This document shows positions 22,705 through 30,819 of a stretch of 64,000 nucleotides of DNA, piece after piece. The DNA is from Cohnella cholangitidis. Its GTDB lineage: Bacteria > Bacillota > Bacilli > Paenibacillales > Paenibacillaceae. The translations under genes were made by a program, and so were the position numbers. The stretch lies in NCBI RefSeq assembly GCF_014107495.1, contig NZ_CP041969.1, positions 3,087,501-3,151,500 on the forward strand, given 5' to 3'. The notes beneath the pieces were generated by a model that worked only from the letters and a program-made list of their open reading frames with translations, ran no database searches and was not told where the DNA came from. The first letter of the stretch is position 1. Each line of letters begins with the position of its first letter.

Positions 22705-23235
22705 ATGCAAACGATTTGGGAATATTTATTTCCGGCTACGATAATGGCCATTTTCTGCGCGGTGATGGCTAGCAACCGAGGAAAAAATCCTTTGTTGTGG
22801 TTCGTATGCGGGATTATTGGAAACTTTATAGCCGTGATCATCATTGGAGGATATGCGCCGAACGAGACAAAGAAAAGAGAGTTAGCGGAAATAAAGCTTA
22901 CGGGAACGCTCATTGCCGCATCGGTCTGCATGTTGGTTTGGGGCAGCGTCGTTGGTCTTAGCAGCATCATCCTGCTGTTTAACTCGATTACTTTTACGAT
23001 CATGAGCAGCCTTGTATTATCCTCGTTTGCGATCATTCTGGGAATCAATCTGTTAAGAGTGGAAACTTGGGCGTTGAAATGGTCCTTGGGGTTCATGGTG
23101 GTAATCTTCTTTCAAACCCTGTTGCAGTTAGTGGTAACGCAGAGCGCGTTCCTTATGATATTTGTTGCACTGACTTTAGCGGGTATTCTCTTGCTCCTGT
23201 TCAATAAGAAGATGGTCTTTGCTAGCGACGCTTAA
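22705..23235 (+). CDS. Hypothetical integral membrane protein, 176 aa
   Basis: About five hydrophobic segments (residues 5-20, 30-50, 70-95, 98-115, 120-165) with a short charged loop after the second (APNETKKRELAEIK). The N-terminal part (IFCAVMASNRGKNPLLWFVCGIIGN) recalls small bacterial proteins with a 'KGRNPxxWxxxGxxFG' motif in their first helices, whose role is unknown. ATG follows GGAGGG. It stands alone, downstream of the surface-protein terminator and upstream of LexA boxes that belong to the next gene. Confidence 0.75.
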   Translation: MQTIWEYLFPATIMAIFCAVMASNRGKNPLLWFVCGIIGNFIAVIIIGGYAPNETKKRELAEIKLTGTLIAASVCMLVWGSVVGLSSIILLFNSITFTIMSSLVLSSFAIILGINLLRVETWALKWSLGFMVVIFFQTLLQLVVTQSAFLMIFVALTLAGILLLLFNKKMVFASDA

Positions 23236-23280
23236 CCGATGGCCGAAGCTTGCTATATTTTGTTATTACCCCTTGAATAA

Positions 23281-23316
23281 GAACGCTTGTTCCTGTTAAA
23301 ATAAGAACAAACGTTC
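23281..23316 (+). promoter_or_regulatory. Two tandem LexA (SOS) boxes
   Basis: GAACGCTTGTTC at 23281-23292 and GAACAAACGTTC at 23305-23316 both fit the Bacillota LexA consensus GAAC-N4-GTTC. They are 24 bp apart centre to centre and 22 bp before the next start codon. The downstream gene is therefore very likely repressed by LexA and induced by DNA damage. Confidence 0.85.
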
Positions 23317-23337
23317 CTATATCGGAGGGGTTTTTGT

Positions 23338-23565
23338 ATGCATGGTGGAACTCAGAGGCTTGGTATTGAGCGGTGCATCGGTCATAAAGTCGATCTTATT
23401 TACGTGGACACGAGCGGCAAATTCTCGCAGCGCCGCGTGAACTTGTTTGCCGTCCGGGACGGCAAAGCACGCGTATACGACGTACAGAAGCGCGGATTCC
23501 GTACGCTCGTCGTCGATCGTATTTTGGCGGTTCAGGCGGTGAAACCAGCGAGGAAAGCATTGTAG
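23338..23565 (+). CDS. Small WYL-like protein under SOS control
   Basis: 75 residues. ATG 7 nt after GGAGGGG. The core VDLIYVDTSGKFSQRRVNLF ... RGFRTLVVDRILAV has the beta-strand order and the closing 'FRT-xx-xDRI' of a WYL domain, a ligand- or nucleic-acid-sensing module usually found attached to an HTH in DNA-damage and phage-defence regulators. No HTH is present here, so it would act alone or as a partner protein. The WYL assignment is by motif and the domain is shortened. Two LexA boxes lie directly upstream and a hairpin terminator about 105 bp downstream. Confidence 0.75.
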   Translation: MHGGTQRLGIERCIGHKVDLIYVDTSGKFSQRRVNLFAVRDGKARVYDVQKRGFRTLVVDRILAVQAVKPARKAL

Positions 23566-23670
23566 GGAATACCGATCTGGAACATATCGTCCAGGTGGAC
23601 GATTGAGATGAGGAAACAACTAGAACGGCTGTCGCTATGATCGCAGCCGATCTATCAGGCACGAAATCAT

Positions 23671-23700
23671 AAGAACCGCGCATCCGCGCGGTTCTTTGCC
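23671..23700. terminator. Bidirectional terminator after the WYL-like gene
   Basis: AAGAACCGCGC (23671-23681) pairs perfectly with GCGCGGTTCTT (23686-23696). Confidence 0.85.
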
Positions 23701-23715
23701 ATTTTAGTAGAACCG

Positions 23716-23761
23716 CCGGCCCCGAGAGGGCTCGAACCTCCGACCAGCGGTTTAGGAAACC
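23716..23761 (-). pseudogene. tRNA-Arg (CCU) 3' fragment
   Basis: On the minus strand this reads GGTTTCCTAAACCG (anticodon arm), then a T arm GGAGGTTCGAGCCCTC and CGGGGCC. That is the 3' half of the intact tRNA-Arg at 30772-30847, with a few changes. The sequence beyond the anticodon arm (23762 onward) is unrelated, so the D arm and 5' acceptor strand are missing and it cannot be a working tRNA. It marks one edge of the 7-kb island. Confidence 0.8.
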
Positions 23762-23832
23762 ATGTCATCAAGCCTATTTAGAGAAAATCGGAAAAAAAGG
23801 GCTTACATTAATTTTTTGTGTGTGGTAGTATG

Positions 23833-23856
23833 GACATGTTGATATATCAACATGTC
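23833..23856. promoter_or_regulatory. 24-bp perfect palindrome, likely GntR operator
   Basis: The left arm GACATGTTGATA is followed directly by its exact reverse complement. A promoter with CTTACA (-35), 18-nt spacer and TAGTAT (-10, 23826-23831) ends just before the palindrome, so a bound regulator would block transcription. It lies 20 bp before the TTG start of the GntR gene. Confidence 0.75.
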
Positions 23857-23875
23857 TAATCGGGAGGTGGCAAAG

Positions 23876-24613
23876 TTGTCGAAGATCAATCATTCCAGTT
23901 ATATGCCTTTGTATGCGCAAATCATTGACTATTTAACGGAAATGATTGAGTCGGGTCGTTATAAGACGGGGGAGCAGATTCCTTCCGAGATGATTCTGGC
24001 CAAAGATCTCGGGGTCAGTCGAATAACGATTACGAATGCCATTCAACGAATGGTGCAGGAAGGTACTCTATACCGGATTCAAGGTAAAGGAACATTCGTA
24101 GCCGAGAAGAAGAGCGTAGAGCATCGATTAACGACTTTAATCAGCTTTACGGAAGACATGGTCAGCCGAGGGTATCAAACCCGCACCGAACTGGTCAGCA
24201 TCGAGCTTGTCGTTCCTAGCGAGAAAATCATGCAGAACCTTGAACTTTCCGAGGGGGATCAGACTTGGAAAATCAAAAGAATTCGTTATGCGGACGAGGA
24301 ACCGATGGCTATACAGAATGCGTATTTGCCGGAAAAGATATTTCCCGACCTGGATAAAAAGGGATTGGGCAACAATTCCCTGTACGATCTGTTACGAGAC
24401 GTTTATAAGGTAGAAATGTCCGAGGCGGAAGAGCATTATCGGGTCATGGTGCTTCGCAAGGAAGAAGAGGCGCGAATGCTGAACGTTACTCCGGAATTTC
24501 CGGCTCTGTTCAGCGTAAGGGTTTCAACCTTGAAGAACAAACGGAAGTTCGAGTACACCGAGTCGGTCCTTCGCGGAGACAGGTACGTGCTCTCGGTAAA
24601 ATTAAGCATTTGA
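23876..24613 (+). CDS. GntR/HutC-family transcriptional regulator (NagR-like)
   Basis: 245 residues. The N-terminal winged HTH at about 5-75 includes SGRYKTGEQIPSEMILAKDLGVSRITITNAIQRM. The C-terminal UTRA domain at about 90-240 binds a small effector, in this setting probably an amino-sugar phosphate as in B. subtilis NagR (YvoA). TTG at 23876 is chosen because GGGAGGTGG lies 8 nt in front. The ATG at 23852 lies inside the operator and before that site. It is the first gene of an island with SIS, ABC importer, ROK kinase and NagA, which it most likely represses together with itself. Confidence 0.88.
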   Translation: MSKINHSSYMPLYAQIIDYLTEMIESGRYKTGEQIPSEMILAKDLGVSRITITNAIQRMVQEGTLYRIQGKGTFVAEKKSVEHRLTTLISFTEDMVSRGYQTRTELVSIELVVPSEKIMQNLELSEGDQTWKIKRIRYADEEPMAIQNAYLPEKIFPDLDKKGLGNNSLYDLLRDVYKVEMSEAEEHYRVMVLRKEEEARMLNVTPEFPALFSVRVSTLKNKRKFEYTESVLRGDRYVLSVKLSI

Positions 24614-24669
24614 GTTCGCAACTATGAGAGATTAACAGAACAAAAACCAACATCAGGAGGAATACAATC

Positions 24670-25431
24670 ATGTCATCCTTAACTTACTTTAACGAAATTC
24701 AAAGCTTGCTCGGACGTTTGAACGGTCAACAGGAAACGATTAAAAAAGCGGCGGAGAAATGCGCGGAAGCGATTAAAAGCGGGAACTGGGTGCGGATGTT
24801 CGGAAGCGGCCACTCCGTAATTCCGACTATGGATTGTTTCCCTCGTTACGGCGGATATGTGGGTTGGTATCCGATTATGGATCCTCGTTTAATGTGGACG
24901 ACGGTCAGCGGATTCGGCGGTGCCGAGGAACTCATCTGGCTCGAGCGTCAAGAAGGCTACGCCGATATGTTCCTTCGTCATAACCAATGGAACGCCCAAG
25001 ACGTATGCATCGTGTTTTCGCATGGCGGTCAGAATGCGGCTCCGGTTGAAGTCGCGCAAGCGGCTAAACGCGATGGTCTGTTCGTTATTGCGGTAACGAG
25101 CATGGAGAATCATAACAATCGTGCCGCAACGCATTCTACGGGTCAGAAAATCGGAGACGTTGCCGATCTCGTTATCGATAACTGCGTATCTCCCGAAGAC
25201 GCCGTCGTTCCGATCGAAGGAGTTGTCGGCAATGTAGGCGGAACCTCCACCGTGTCGGTTATCTTGCTTATCCAATCGTTGGTTGCGGAAACGGCTGCGA
25301 TTCTATCCAGTCAGGGCTATTACGTTAAGCCGTTCGCATCCCCGAATGTACAAGGGATTTCTAAAACGCACAATGACGAGGTCAATCTTGAATTCCGTGC
25401 CAGAGTCAAGGAAACGAATTCCAGAACTTAG
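24670..25431 (+). CDS. SIS-domain sugar-phosphate protein (UPF0309-like)
   Basis: 253 residues with one SIS fold: the phosphosugar-binding segment VRMFGSGHSVIPT near 41-54 and the second loop VCIVFSHGGQNAAPVE near 117-132. SIS proteins isomerise or sense phosphorylated sugars. This subgroup has been annotated UPF0309 and its exact reaction is not established. It is the only candidate in the island for the step after NagA, since no nagB is present, so it may isomerise or deaminate an amino-sugar phosphate, or hydrolyse a MurNAc-6-P-like ether (inference). Strong site CAGGAGGAAT before ATG. It is in the same direction as the GntR gene, 56 bp after it. Confidence 0.85.
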   Translation: MSSLTYFNEIQSLLGRLNGQQETIKKAAEKCAEAIKSGNWVRMFGSGHSVIPTMDCFPRYGGYVGWYPIMDPRLMWTTVSGFGGAEELIWLERQEGYADMFLRHNQWNAQDVCIVFSHGGQNAAPVEVAQAAKRDGLFVIAVTSMENHNNRAATHSTGQKIGDVADLVIDNCVSPEDAVVPIEGVVGNVGGTSTVSVILLIQSLVAETAAILSSQGYYVKPFASPNVQGISKTHNDEVNLEFRARVKETNSRT

Positions 25432-25458
25432 TTCTAATCCGCGGAAGGGGAGTCTCCA

Positions 25459-26802
25459 TTGAAGAAATCATTATTATCGATACTTGCGTTCGCTGTGGTT
25501 CTAACGGGTTGCTCATCTGCTTCGAATAACAATAACGCTTCGCCAACGAGTAGCGATTCATCTTCACCATCCAATGCTTCCGGAAAAACGACTACCTTAA
25601 AGATACTTACCCACTGGGATGCGGCTAACTCCCAAGCCTATTTAGATAAGGTTAAGGCGTATGAGAATGTGAATCCGAACGTCAAAATCGAGTTGCAGAA
25701 CGTTCCGTTCGGAGAACTGCTCAAAAAGATTACCGTATCTAATATCTCCGGAGAAGGCGCGGACATCTATCATATTTATAGCGCTTGGTTGCCCGAATTG
25801 ACTAACAGCAAATCCATCGCGCCTGCTGCCGGCGCTTTCCTTGCCGATATTCAAGCGGGTTATGGGAAAAACATCCAAGATTCGGTTAGCAGCGGCGGAT
25901 CGATCTACGGCTACCCTACGGAATTGACGACTTATGCGTTGAACTACAACAAACGCCTGTTCGCCGAAGCTGGCATTACGGCCCCGCCGAAAACGTGGGA
26001 CGAGCTGCTTGATTATGCCAAACGGTTGACGAAAACCGAGAACGGCCAAGTCGTGCAGCAAGGATTCGGCGTCATTACGGGCTGGGATTCGGGAACGGTT
26101 CATCCGTTCCTGACGTTGCTTAATTCCAACGGAGGCAATTTTATCGCGGCCGACGGCAAAGCAACCGAACTGGATAACCCGCAAGCTTTGCAAACTTTCG
26201 AATTGTACAAGAAGCTGATCGACGACAAGTCGACGAACCGGGAAATGAGCCCTGCTAACGCAAGCACAACCGGCGCTTATATGAACAACTTCGAACTTGA
26301 AAAAACGGCAATGATCATCATGGCGAACTGGTGGAAGAGCAGCCTTCAATCGACTATGGGAGATAAGTACCAGAATGTAGGGACGGCTCCGATTCCTGTC
26401 GGTCCGTCGGGTTCCGATTCGGTATCCGTGTTCTACTCCTGGCTATATTCCGTGAGCTCCCACAGCAAAAACCAAGAAGAAGCTTGGAAGTTCCTGCAAT
26501 GGGTGAACTCCCCGGCAGCGGAAGGCCAGTCCTCCATTCAAGGCGATTGGTTGCTCACCCAAGGCATTATCCCTAGCCGGACTAGCGATCAAGAGGCGCA
26601 TAAAGCGGAGCTTGGGGACGATTTCATGAAGACGTACGTCGAGCTTCTGCAGAAAGCGAAACCTTTCCCGATCGTGAAAGGGGCATCCGAAATCACGACC
26701 GCGCTGCAAAAGAAAATCGAAGGCGTCGTATTCGGAGCTTCAAGCCCTTCCGATGCGGCCAAAGGCGCTGTCTCGGAAATCAACGATATTCTGGGAAGAT
26801 AA
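25459..26802 (+). CDS. Sugar ABC transporter substrate-binding lipoprotein (CUT1 type)
   Basis: 447 residues. TTG start after GGAAGGGGAG. Lipobox LTGC at about residues 15-18, then a Ser/Asn-rich linker of about 25 residues and a family-1 extracellular solute-binding domain (LKILTHWDAANSQ, FGELLKKITVSNISGEGADIY, GYPTELTTYALNYNKRLF, PKTWDELLDYAKRL). It binds an oligosaccharide or amino sugar outside the membrane and hands it to the two permeases that follow. The substrate is inferred from neighbouring nagA and ROK kinase as GlcNAc, chitobiose or a muropeptide sugar. Confidence 0.93.
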   Translation: MKKSLLSILAFAVVLTGCSSASNNNNASPTSSDSSSPSNASGKTTTLKILTHWDAANSQAYLDKVKAYENVNPNVKIELQNVPFGELLKKITVSNISGEGADIYHIYSAWLPELTNSKSIAPAAGAFLADIQAGYGKNIQDSVSSGGSIYGYPTELTTYALNYNKRLFAEAGITAPPKTWDELLDYAKRLTKTENGQVVQQGFGVITGWDSGTVHPFLTLLNSNGGNFIAADGKATELDNPQALQTFELYKKLIDDKSTNREMSPANASTTGAYMNNFELEKTAMIIMANWWKSSLQSTMGDKYQNVGTAPIPVGPSGSDSVSVFYSWLYSVSSHSKNQEEAWKFLQWVNSPAAEGQSSIQGDWLLTQGIIPSRTSDQEAHKAELGDDFMKTYVELLQKAKPFPIVKGASEITTALQKKIEGVVFGASSPSDAAKGAVSEINDILGR

Positions 26803-26873
26803 GGTGACCAAGCGTACGGATGGAGTCAAATACATTCCGTACGCTTGATCTTTTAATGCACGGAGGGGATAAA

Positions 26874-27788
26874 GTGGAACTGACGATAGACAAACCTAGA
26901 AAACCCCGGAAGAAGCTCAAGGAAACGAGCGGAACGGCCGTGTTCCTGTTTCTCGGTCCGACCTTGCTGTTCTTAGCTATTTTCTTTCTCTTCCCGTTAA
27001 TCGCAACGATCTATTTGAGCTTTCATCAATGGGACTTGCTCGGCCCTGCACTAGACGCGCCATTCTCGGGATGGGACAACTACAAGATTCTGATGAGCGA
27101 TGGGCGGTTTCTTAAAGCTCTGACCAATACGTTTTTGTTCGTTCTGGCCAATTTGATTTTTATGCCTTTACTAGCGCTCGGAATTGCTTACTTATTGAAC
27201 GAGGTCAAAGTCATGGCCTGGTTTTGGCGATTGCTCTTCTTTCTTCCCGTCATTACCTCGGCGGTGGCGATGTCGCTCGTATGGCAATATATTTTCGATC
27301 CGACGTACGGTCCGCTGAACGAACTGCTTAAAGCATTCGGTCTGGCGCCTCAAGGCTGGATCATGAGTACGAAGCTGTCGCTTGTTTCGGTCGTCATCGT
27401 ATCCTTGTGGCAAGGGATCGGATACCATGCCATTATTTATTTGGCCGGCTTGCAAGGGATCTCCGAGGACTATTACGAGGCGGCGAAGATCGACGGAGCG
27501 GGTGCATGGAGAAGATTGCTCTCTATTACGATTCCGCTGCTTAAACCGACTTCGGTTTTCGTATTAGTCATGGTGGCGATTAACGCTTTCCAGGCTTTTA
27601 CCCAGTTTTACGTTATGACCAACGGGGGCCCGATGGATTCAAGCAACGTGCTCGGGCTGTATATTTACCAGACGGCATTCGACTTCTTGAACATGGGTAA
27701 AGCAGCTTCGATGTCCGTTATTATGTTCGTTCTCGTTATCGCCTTCTCGTTCGTTCAGTTCAAAATGATGCGGCAGCAGGAAGAATAG
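26874..27788 (+). CDS. Sugar ABC transporter permease (MalF-like)
   Basis: 304 residues with six hydrophobic segments. The EAA loop that docks on the ATPase is EAAKIDGAGAWRRLLSITIPLLKP near residues 200-225, of the CUT1 type. The start is taken as GTG 26874 because CGGAGGGG lies 6 nt in front. ATG 26820 and 26856 give longer N-termini without a ribosome site. It forms the channel with the next gene. No ATPase gene is present in the island, so a shared MsmX-type ATPase is expected to power it. Confidence 0.92.
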   Translation: MELTIDKPRKPRKKLKETSGTAVFLFLGPTLLFLAIFFLFPLIATIYLSFHQWDLLGPALDAPFSGWDNYKILMSDGRFLKALTNTFLFVLANLIFMPLLALGIAYLLNEVKVMAWFWRLLFFLPVITSAVAMSLVWQYIFDPTYGPLNELLKAFGLAPQGWIMSTKLSLVSVVIVSLWQGIGYHAIIYLAGLQGISEDYYEAAKIDGAGAWRRLLSITIPLLKPTSVFVLVMVAINAFQAFTQFYVMTNGGPMDSSNVLGLYIYQTAFDFLNMGKAASMSVIMFVLVIAFSFVQFKMMRQQEE

Positions 27789-27799
27789 GAGGGAATCGC

Positions 27800-28627
27800 A
27801 TGAAACCGGCGCTTAAGCAAACCCTGATCTGTATTCCCTTAGCCATTTTCGGCAGTTTTATGGCATTTCCGTTTGTTTGGATGCTTCTTTCCTCCATTAA
27901 ATCGGCGGAGGAGATCATTACCGTACCGATCACATGGTTTCCTAGTCATCCCCAATGGCACAACTACAAAGATATCTGGTCGGTTATTCCGCTTGGGAAT
28001 ATGTATGCCAATAGCTTAATTGTAACCGTTCTCATCGTCATAGGCGTGCTTCTTACGAGCTCGATGGCGGGTTTCGCTCTTGCGAAATACCGGTTTAAGG
28101 GCAGAGAAGTCATGTTCATGCTTATCCTGTCTACGATGATGATTCCGTTCTTCGTTCTATTCATTCCGCTATTTTTTATTATCAAAGAATTCGGATGGAT
28201 TAATTCCTACGCGGGCTTAATCGTGCCGAATATCGTGACGGCTTTCGGTATTTTCCTAATGCGGCAATTTACTTCCGGCATACCGGATGAAATGATACAG
28301 GCTGCTCGAATCGACGGGGCTTCCGAGTGGAGAGTGTATTGGAAAATGATCCTCCCTTTGCAGAAGCAGGCGCTTGCGGCACTGGCCATTTTCTCTTTCG
28401 TCTACCAATGGGACAGTTTCTTGTGGCCGTTGGTCGTCGTCAGCGACGAAGGAATGAATACTCTGCCGCTTGGAATCAACATGTTGCGGAACGCATATAG
28501 CTCGCAAGCTAACATGAACATGATGATGACCGGATCGACGATTATCGTCGTACCTTCGCTGCTCGTGTTCGTTCTGCTGCAACGTTATTTCATCAAAGGA
28601 ATTACGATGACGGGAATGAAGGGATAA
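27800..28627 (+). CDS. Sugar ABC transporter permease (MalG-like)
   Basis: 275 residues, six membrane segments, with the EAA loop QAARIDGASEWRVYWKMILPLQK near residues 172-195. It is the second channel subunit of the CUT1 importer. ATG follows GGAGGGAATCGC and begins 11 bp after the first permease. The gene ends 2 bp before the ROK kinase, which suggests translational coupling. Confidence 0.93.
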   Translation: MKPALKQTLICIPLAIFGSFMAFPFVWMLLSSIKSAEEIITVPITWFPSHPQWHNYKDIWSVIPLGNMYANSLIVTVLIVIGVLLTSSMAGFALAKYRFKGREVMFMLILSTMMIPFFVLFIPLFFIIKEFGWINSYAGLIVPNIVTAFGIFLMRQFTSGIPDEMIQAARIDGASEWRVYWKMILPLQKQALAALAIFSFVYQWDSFLWPLVVVSDEGMNTLPLGINMLRNAYSSQANMNMMMTGSTIIVVPSLLVFVLLQRYFIKGITMTGMKG

Positions 28628-28629
28628 TC

Positions 28630-29526
28630 ATGGAACTGTGCAGATCGGGTATTGGGATCGATATCGGCGGAACGAAAATATTGGCCGCGCTCGCGACGGA
28701 GCGGGGCGACATCGTAGAAGTGATTAAATTCGATACGGCAAAAACGCGCAGCGGCTTGCTCAGTCAGTTGGATGACGTAGTCGGAAGATTTACGGAGTTG
28801 GCTTTTAAGAGAGGATTAGGTACTCCTTGCGGAATCGGGATCGGGTTTCCCGGGAAGGTATCGGAGCAAATCGTAAATTGGGTACCCAATCTTCCCGAGT
28901 TAAACGGTTTGGATTTGGGAGCGTATGCCGACGAGCGATGGGCAATCCCTGCCCGCTTGCAAAACGATGGACAATTGGCGCTTTACGGCGAACAGTGGCT
29001 GGGAGCGGCTCAAAGATGCCAACACGTGCTTATGTTTACGCTTGGCACCGGGATCGGCGGCGGTATCATGGTGGATGGCAAAGTTCTGAGGGGTTTGCAC
29101 GGAACGGCGGGTTCCATGGGCTGGCTTACGATGGACATGAACGATGCGGGAGATCCGGAGCAAGGGTGGATGGAGAGAATGGTTTCCGGTACGGGGATTA
29201 ACCGGCGCGCTTCCATGCTGTCCACGCCCATGAGCAGCAGGGAATTGTTCGACAAGGCCTCCGCCGGAGACGCGGAAGCGATGGAACTGGTTCATCAAAT
29301 CGGATATTGCATCGGCGGAGCGGTTGCCAATCTGGCGAGCGTATTCGACCCGGAGCTTGTGTTAATCGGGGGCGGGGTTTCGTCGCAGCTTGACCGGATG
29401 ATGCCTTCCATACGCAACGCGATTCAACGATACGGATCTCCCTCGACCCGGGATGTCCCTATAGCGGCAGCAAAGTTGTTGGAGAAAGCGGGCTTATTAG
29501 GTGCCGTAAAATTGGCCTTTCTTTAA
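28630..29526 (+). CDS. ROK family sugar kinase
   Basis: 298 residues. The ATP-binding motif GIDIGGTK lies at 9-16 and the second phosphate loop GTGIGGGI at about 139-146. Asn112-Asp113 in QNDGQLALYGE provides the catalytic aspartate. The usual ROK zinc cluster (CxCGxxGCxE after the HGxxGExGH segment) is absent: the chain reads GLHGTAGSMGWLTMDMNDAGDPEQGW instead. It probably phosphorylates the imported amino sugar at O6, which would feed NagA with GlcNAc-6-P, but specificity cannot be read from sequence. It sits 2 bp after the permease gene and 43 bp before nagA. Confidence 0.88.
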   Translation: MELCRSGIGIDIGGTKILAALATERGDIVEVIKFDTAKTRSGLLSQLDDVVGRFTELAFKRGLGTPCGIGIGFPGKVSEQIVNWVPNLPELNGLDLGAYADERWAIPARLQNDGQLALYGEQWLGAAQRCQHVLMFTLGTGIGGGIMVDGKVLRGLHGTAGSMGWLTMDMNDAGDPEQGWMERMVSGTGINRRASMLSTPMSSRELFDKASAGDAEAMELVHQIGYCIGGAVANLASVFDPELVLIGGGVSSQLDRMMPSIRNAIQRYGSPSTRDVPIAAAKLLEKAGLLGAVKLAFL

Positions 29527-29569
29527 GGCTTGCAACGAAGAGGAATCTTCACCGAAAGGATCGAACAAG

Positions 29570-30727
29570 ATGAAGAGCGAAGTGAAAGGACATTTCTTGA
29601 CTCCGGATGGTCAGGTGAAGAAAGGAATCTTGTCCATCGCGGAAGGCAAGATCGTCGGCTGCGAATTCAATATCGTTTCGGAACAGGCAGAATGGGAAGC
29701 CGAAGGCGTTATCGTTCCCGGATTTATCGACGTTCATGTCCATGGAGGCGGCGGGGCCGATGTCATGGATGCCACTCCCGAGGCTTTGGATCAAATATCG
29801 GCTACGCATGGAGCCAAAGGTACGACGGCGTGGTTAGCTACTACAGTTACGCAATCGACGAGGAATACGGATCGCGCAATCGACGCGGTTGTGGAATATA
29901 TGAAATCCGATCGAAATGGCAAATCCGGCGCGCAAGTCGTCGGCATACATCTAGAGGGTCCGTTCCTTAATCCTAAGCTTCGGGGGGCGCATCGCGAAGA
30001 TTTCGTTCGTTTGCCGGATAAGGCTCAATTCATCCAATGGTGCGAACGAGCGGAAGGCGCTATTCGAATGATTACTCTCGCTCCGGAATTGGAAGGTGCG
30101 GAAGAGCTGATCCGGGAAGCCGTGAATCGGGGAATCGTCGTATCCGCCGGCCATAGCGACGCCACTTGGGCGGACATGGAGACGGCGACCGCACGGGGAG
30201 TATCGCACGTTACGCATTTATTTAACGCAATGCGTCCGCTCCATCATCGGGAGCCCGGATTAATTGCCTATACGTTGCAGCATCCTGCCTTAACTGCGGA
30301 TTTAATCGTAGACGGCATTCACCTCCATCCTGGAATCGTGGATTTGGCATTGGCTAACAAAGGAGCCGATAAGCTTCTCTTGATAACCGACGCGATGCGC
30401 GCGGCTTGTATCGGTGACGGAGAATACGGATTCGATGGATTCCAAGTCACGGTCCTGAACGGAGAAGCGAGAATTCATGACGGCACGTTGGCGGGCAGCT
30501 TGTTGACCCTGGATGAAGCCTTCCGACGGATGGTCGACAAGCACGATGTATCCATGGCGGATGCATCTCGAATGGCATCGGTTAATCCGGCCAAGCTTCT
30601 ACGGCTCGATTCGATAAGAGGATCGATAGCCGAGGGGATGAAAGCCGACTTGGTGCAATTGCAAGGGAACGGATCGGTAAGGTGGACGATGGTAGACGGG
30701 CAATACGTTTATGGACAAAAAGCATAA
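29570..30727 (+). CDS. nagA: N-acetylglucosamine-6-phosphate deacetylase
   Basis: Removes acetate from GlcNAc-6-P to give GlcN-6-P in the cytoplasm. 385 residues, normal length. The amidohydrolase metal site and active residues are present: His56 and His58 in DVHVHGGGG, Glu129 in HLEGPF, His195 in SAGHSDA, His216 in VTHLFNAM and Asp274 in LITDAM. ATG 29570 follows AAAGGAT. It is the last gene of the island, closed by a bidirectional terminator and then the convergent tRNA-Arg. A GlcN-6-P deaminase (nagB) must be elsewhere or replaced by the SIS protein. Confidence 0.96.
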   Translation: MKSEVKGHFLTPDGQVKKGILSIAEGKIVGCEFNIVSEQAEWEAEGVIVPGFIDVHVHGGGGADVMDATPEALDQISATHGAKGTTAWLATTVTQSTRNTDRAIDAVVEYMKSDRNGKSGAQVVGIHLEGPFLNPKLRGAHREDFVRLPDKAQFIQWCERAEGAIRMITLAPELEGAEELIREAVNRGIVVSAGHSDATWADMETATARGVSHVTHLFNAMRPLHHREPGLIAYTLQHPALTADLIVDGIHLHPGIVDLALANKGADKLLLITDAMRAACIGDGEYGFDGFQVTVLNGEARIHDGTLAGSLLTLDEAFRRMVDKHDVSMADASRMASVNPAKLLRLDSIRGSIAEGMKADLVQLQGNGSVRWTMVDGQYVYGQKA

Positions 30728-30760
30728 AAAGAACCGCGCATCGGCGCGGTTCTTTATCAT
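30728..30760. terminator. Bidirectional terminator between nagA and tRNA-Arg
   Basis: AAAGAACCGCGC pairs with GCGCGGTTCTTT (30728-30755). It has T-rich sequence on both sides and serves both convergent transcripts. Confidence 0.9.
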
Positions 30761-30819
30761 TTTAATAAAACTGGCGGCCCCGAGAGGACTCGAACCTCCG
30801 ACCTGCGGTTTAGGAAACC
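30729..30819 (+). repeat. Direct repeat flanking the amino-sugar island, copy B
   Basis: This copy contains the terminator and the intact tRNA-Arg 3' half. It is 82/91 identical to 23671-23761 by direct alignment. Confidence 0.85.

Larger units (their letters stand above)
23671..23761 (+). repeat. Direct repeat flanking the amino-sugar island, copy A
   Basis: 91 bp that align without gaps to 30729-30819 with 9 mismatches (about 90% identity). The repeat consists of a bidirectional terminator hairpin and the 3' half of a tRNA-Arg on the minus strand. The offset between copies is 7058 bp. Confidence 0.85.

Noticed and set aside
23701..23770. A second working tRNA-Arg
   Set aside because: Only the 3' half is present. 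Acceptor 5' strand and D arm are missing, so it is listed as a fragment.
29530..29970. Frame of 146 codons overlapping the nagA start
   Set aside because: It is the +1 shadow of nagA, with an Arg/Gly/Ser-biased composition typical of out-of-frame reading.
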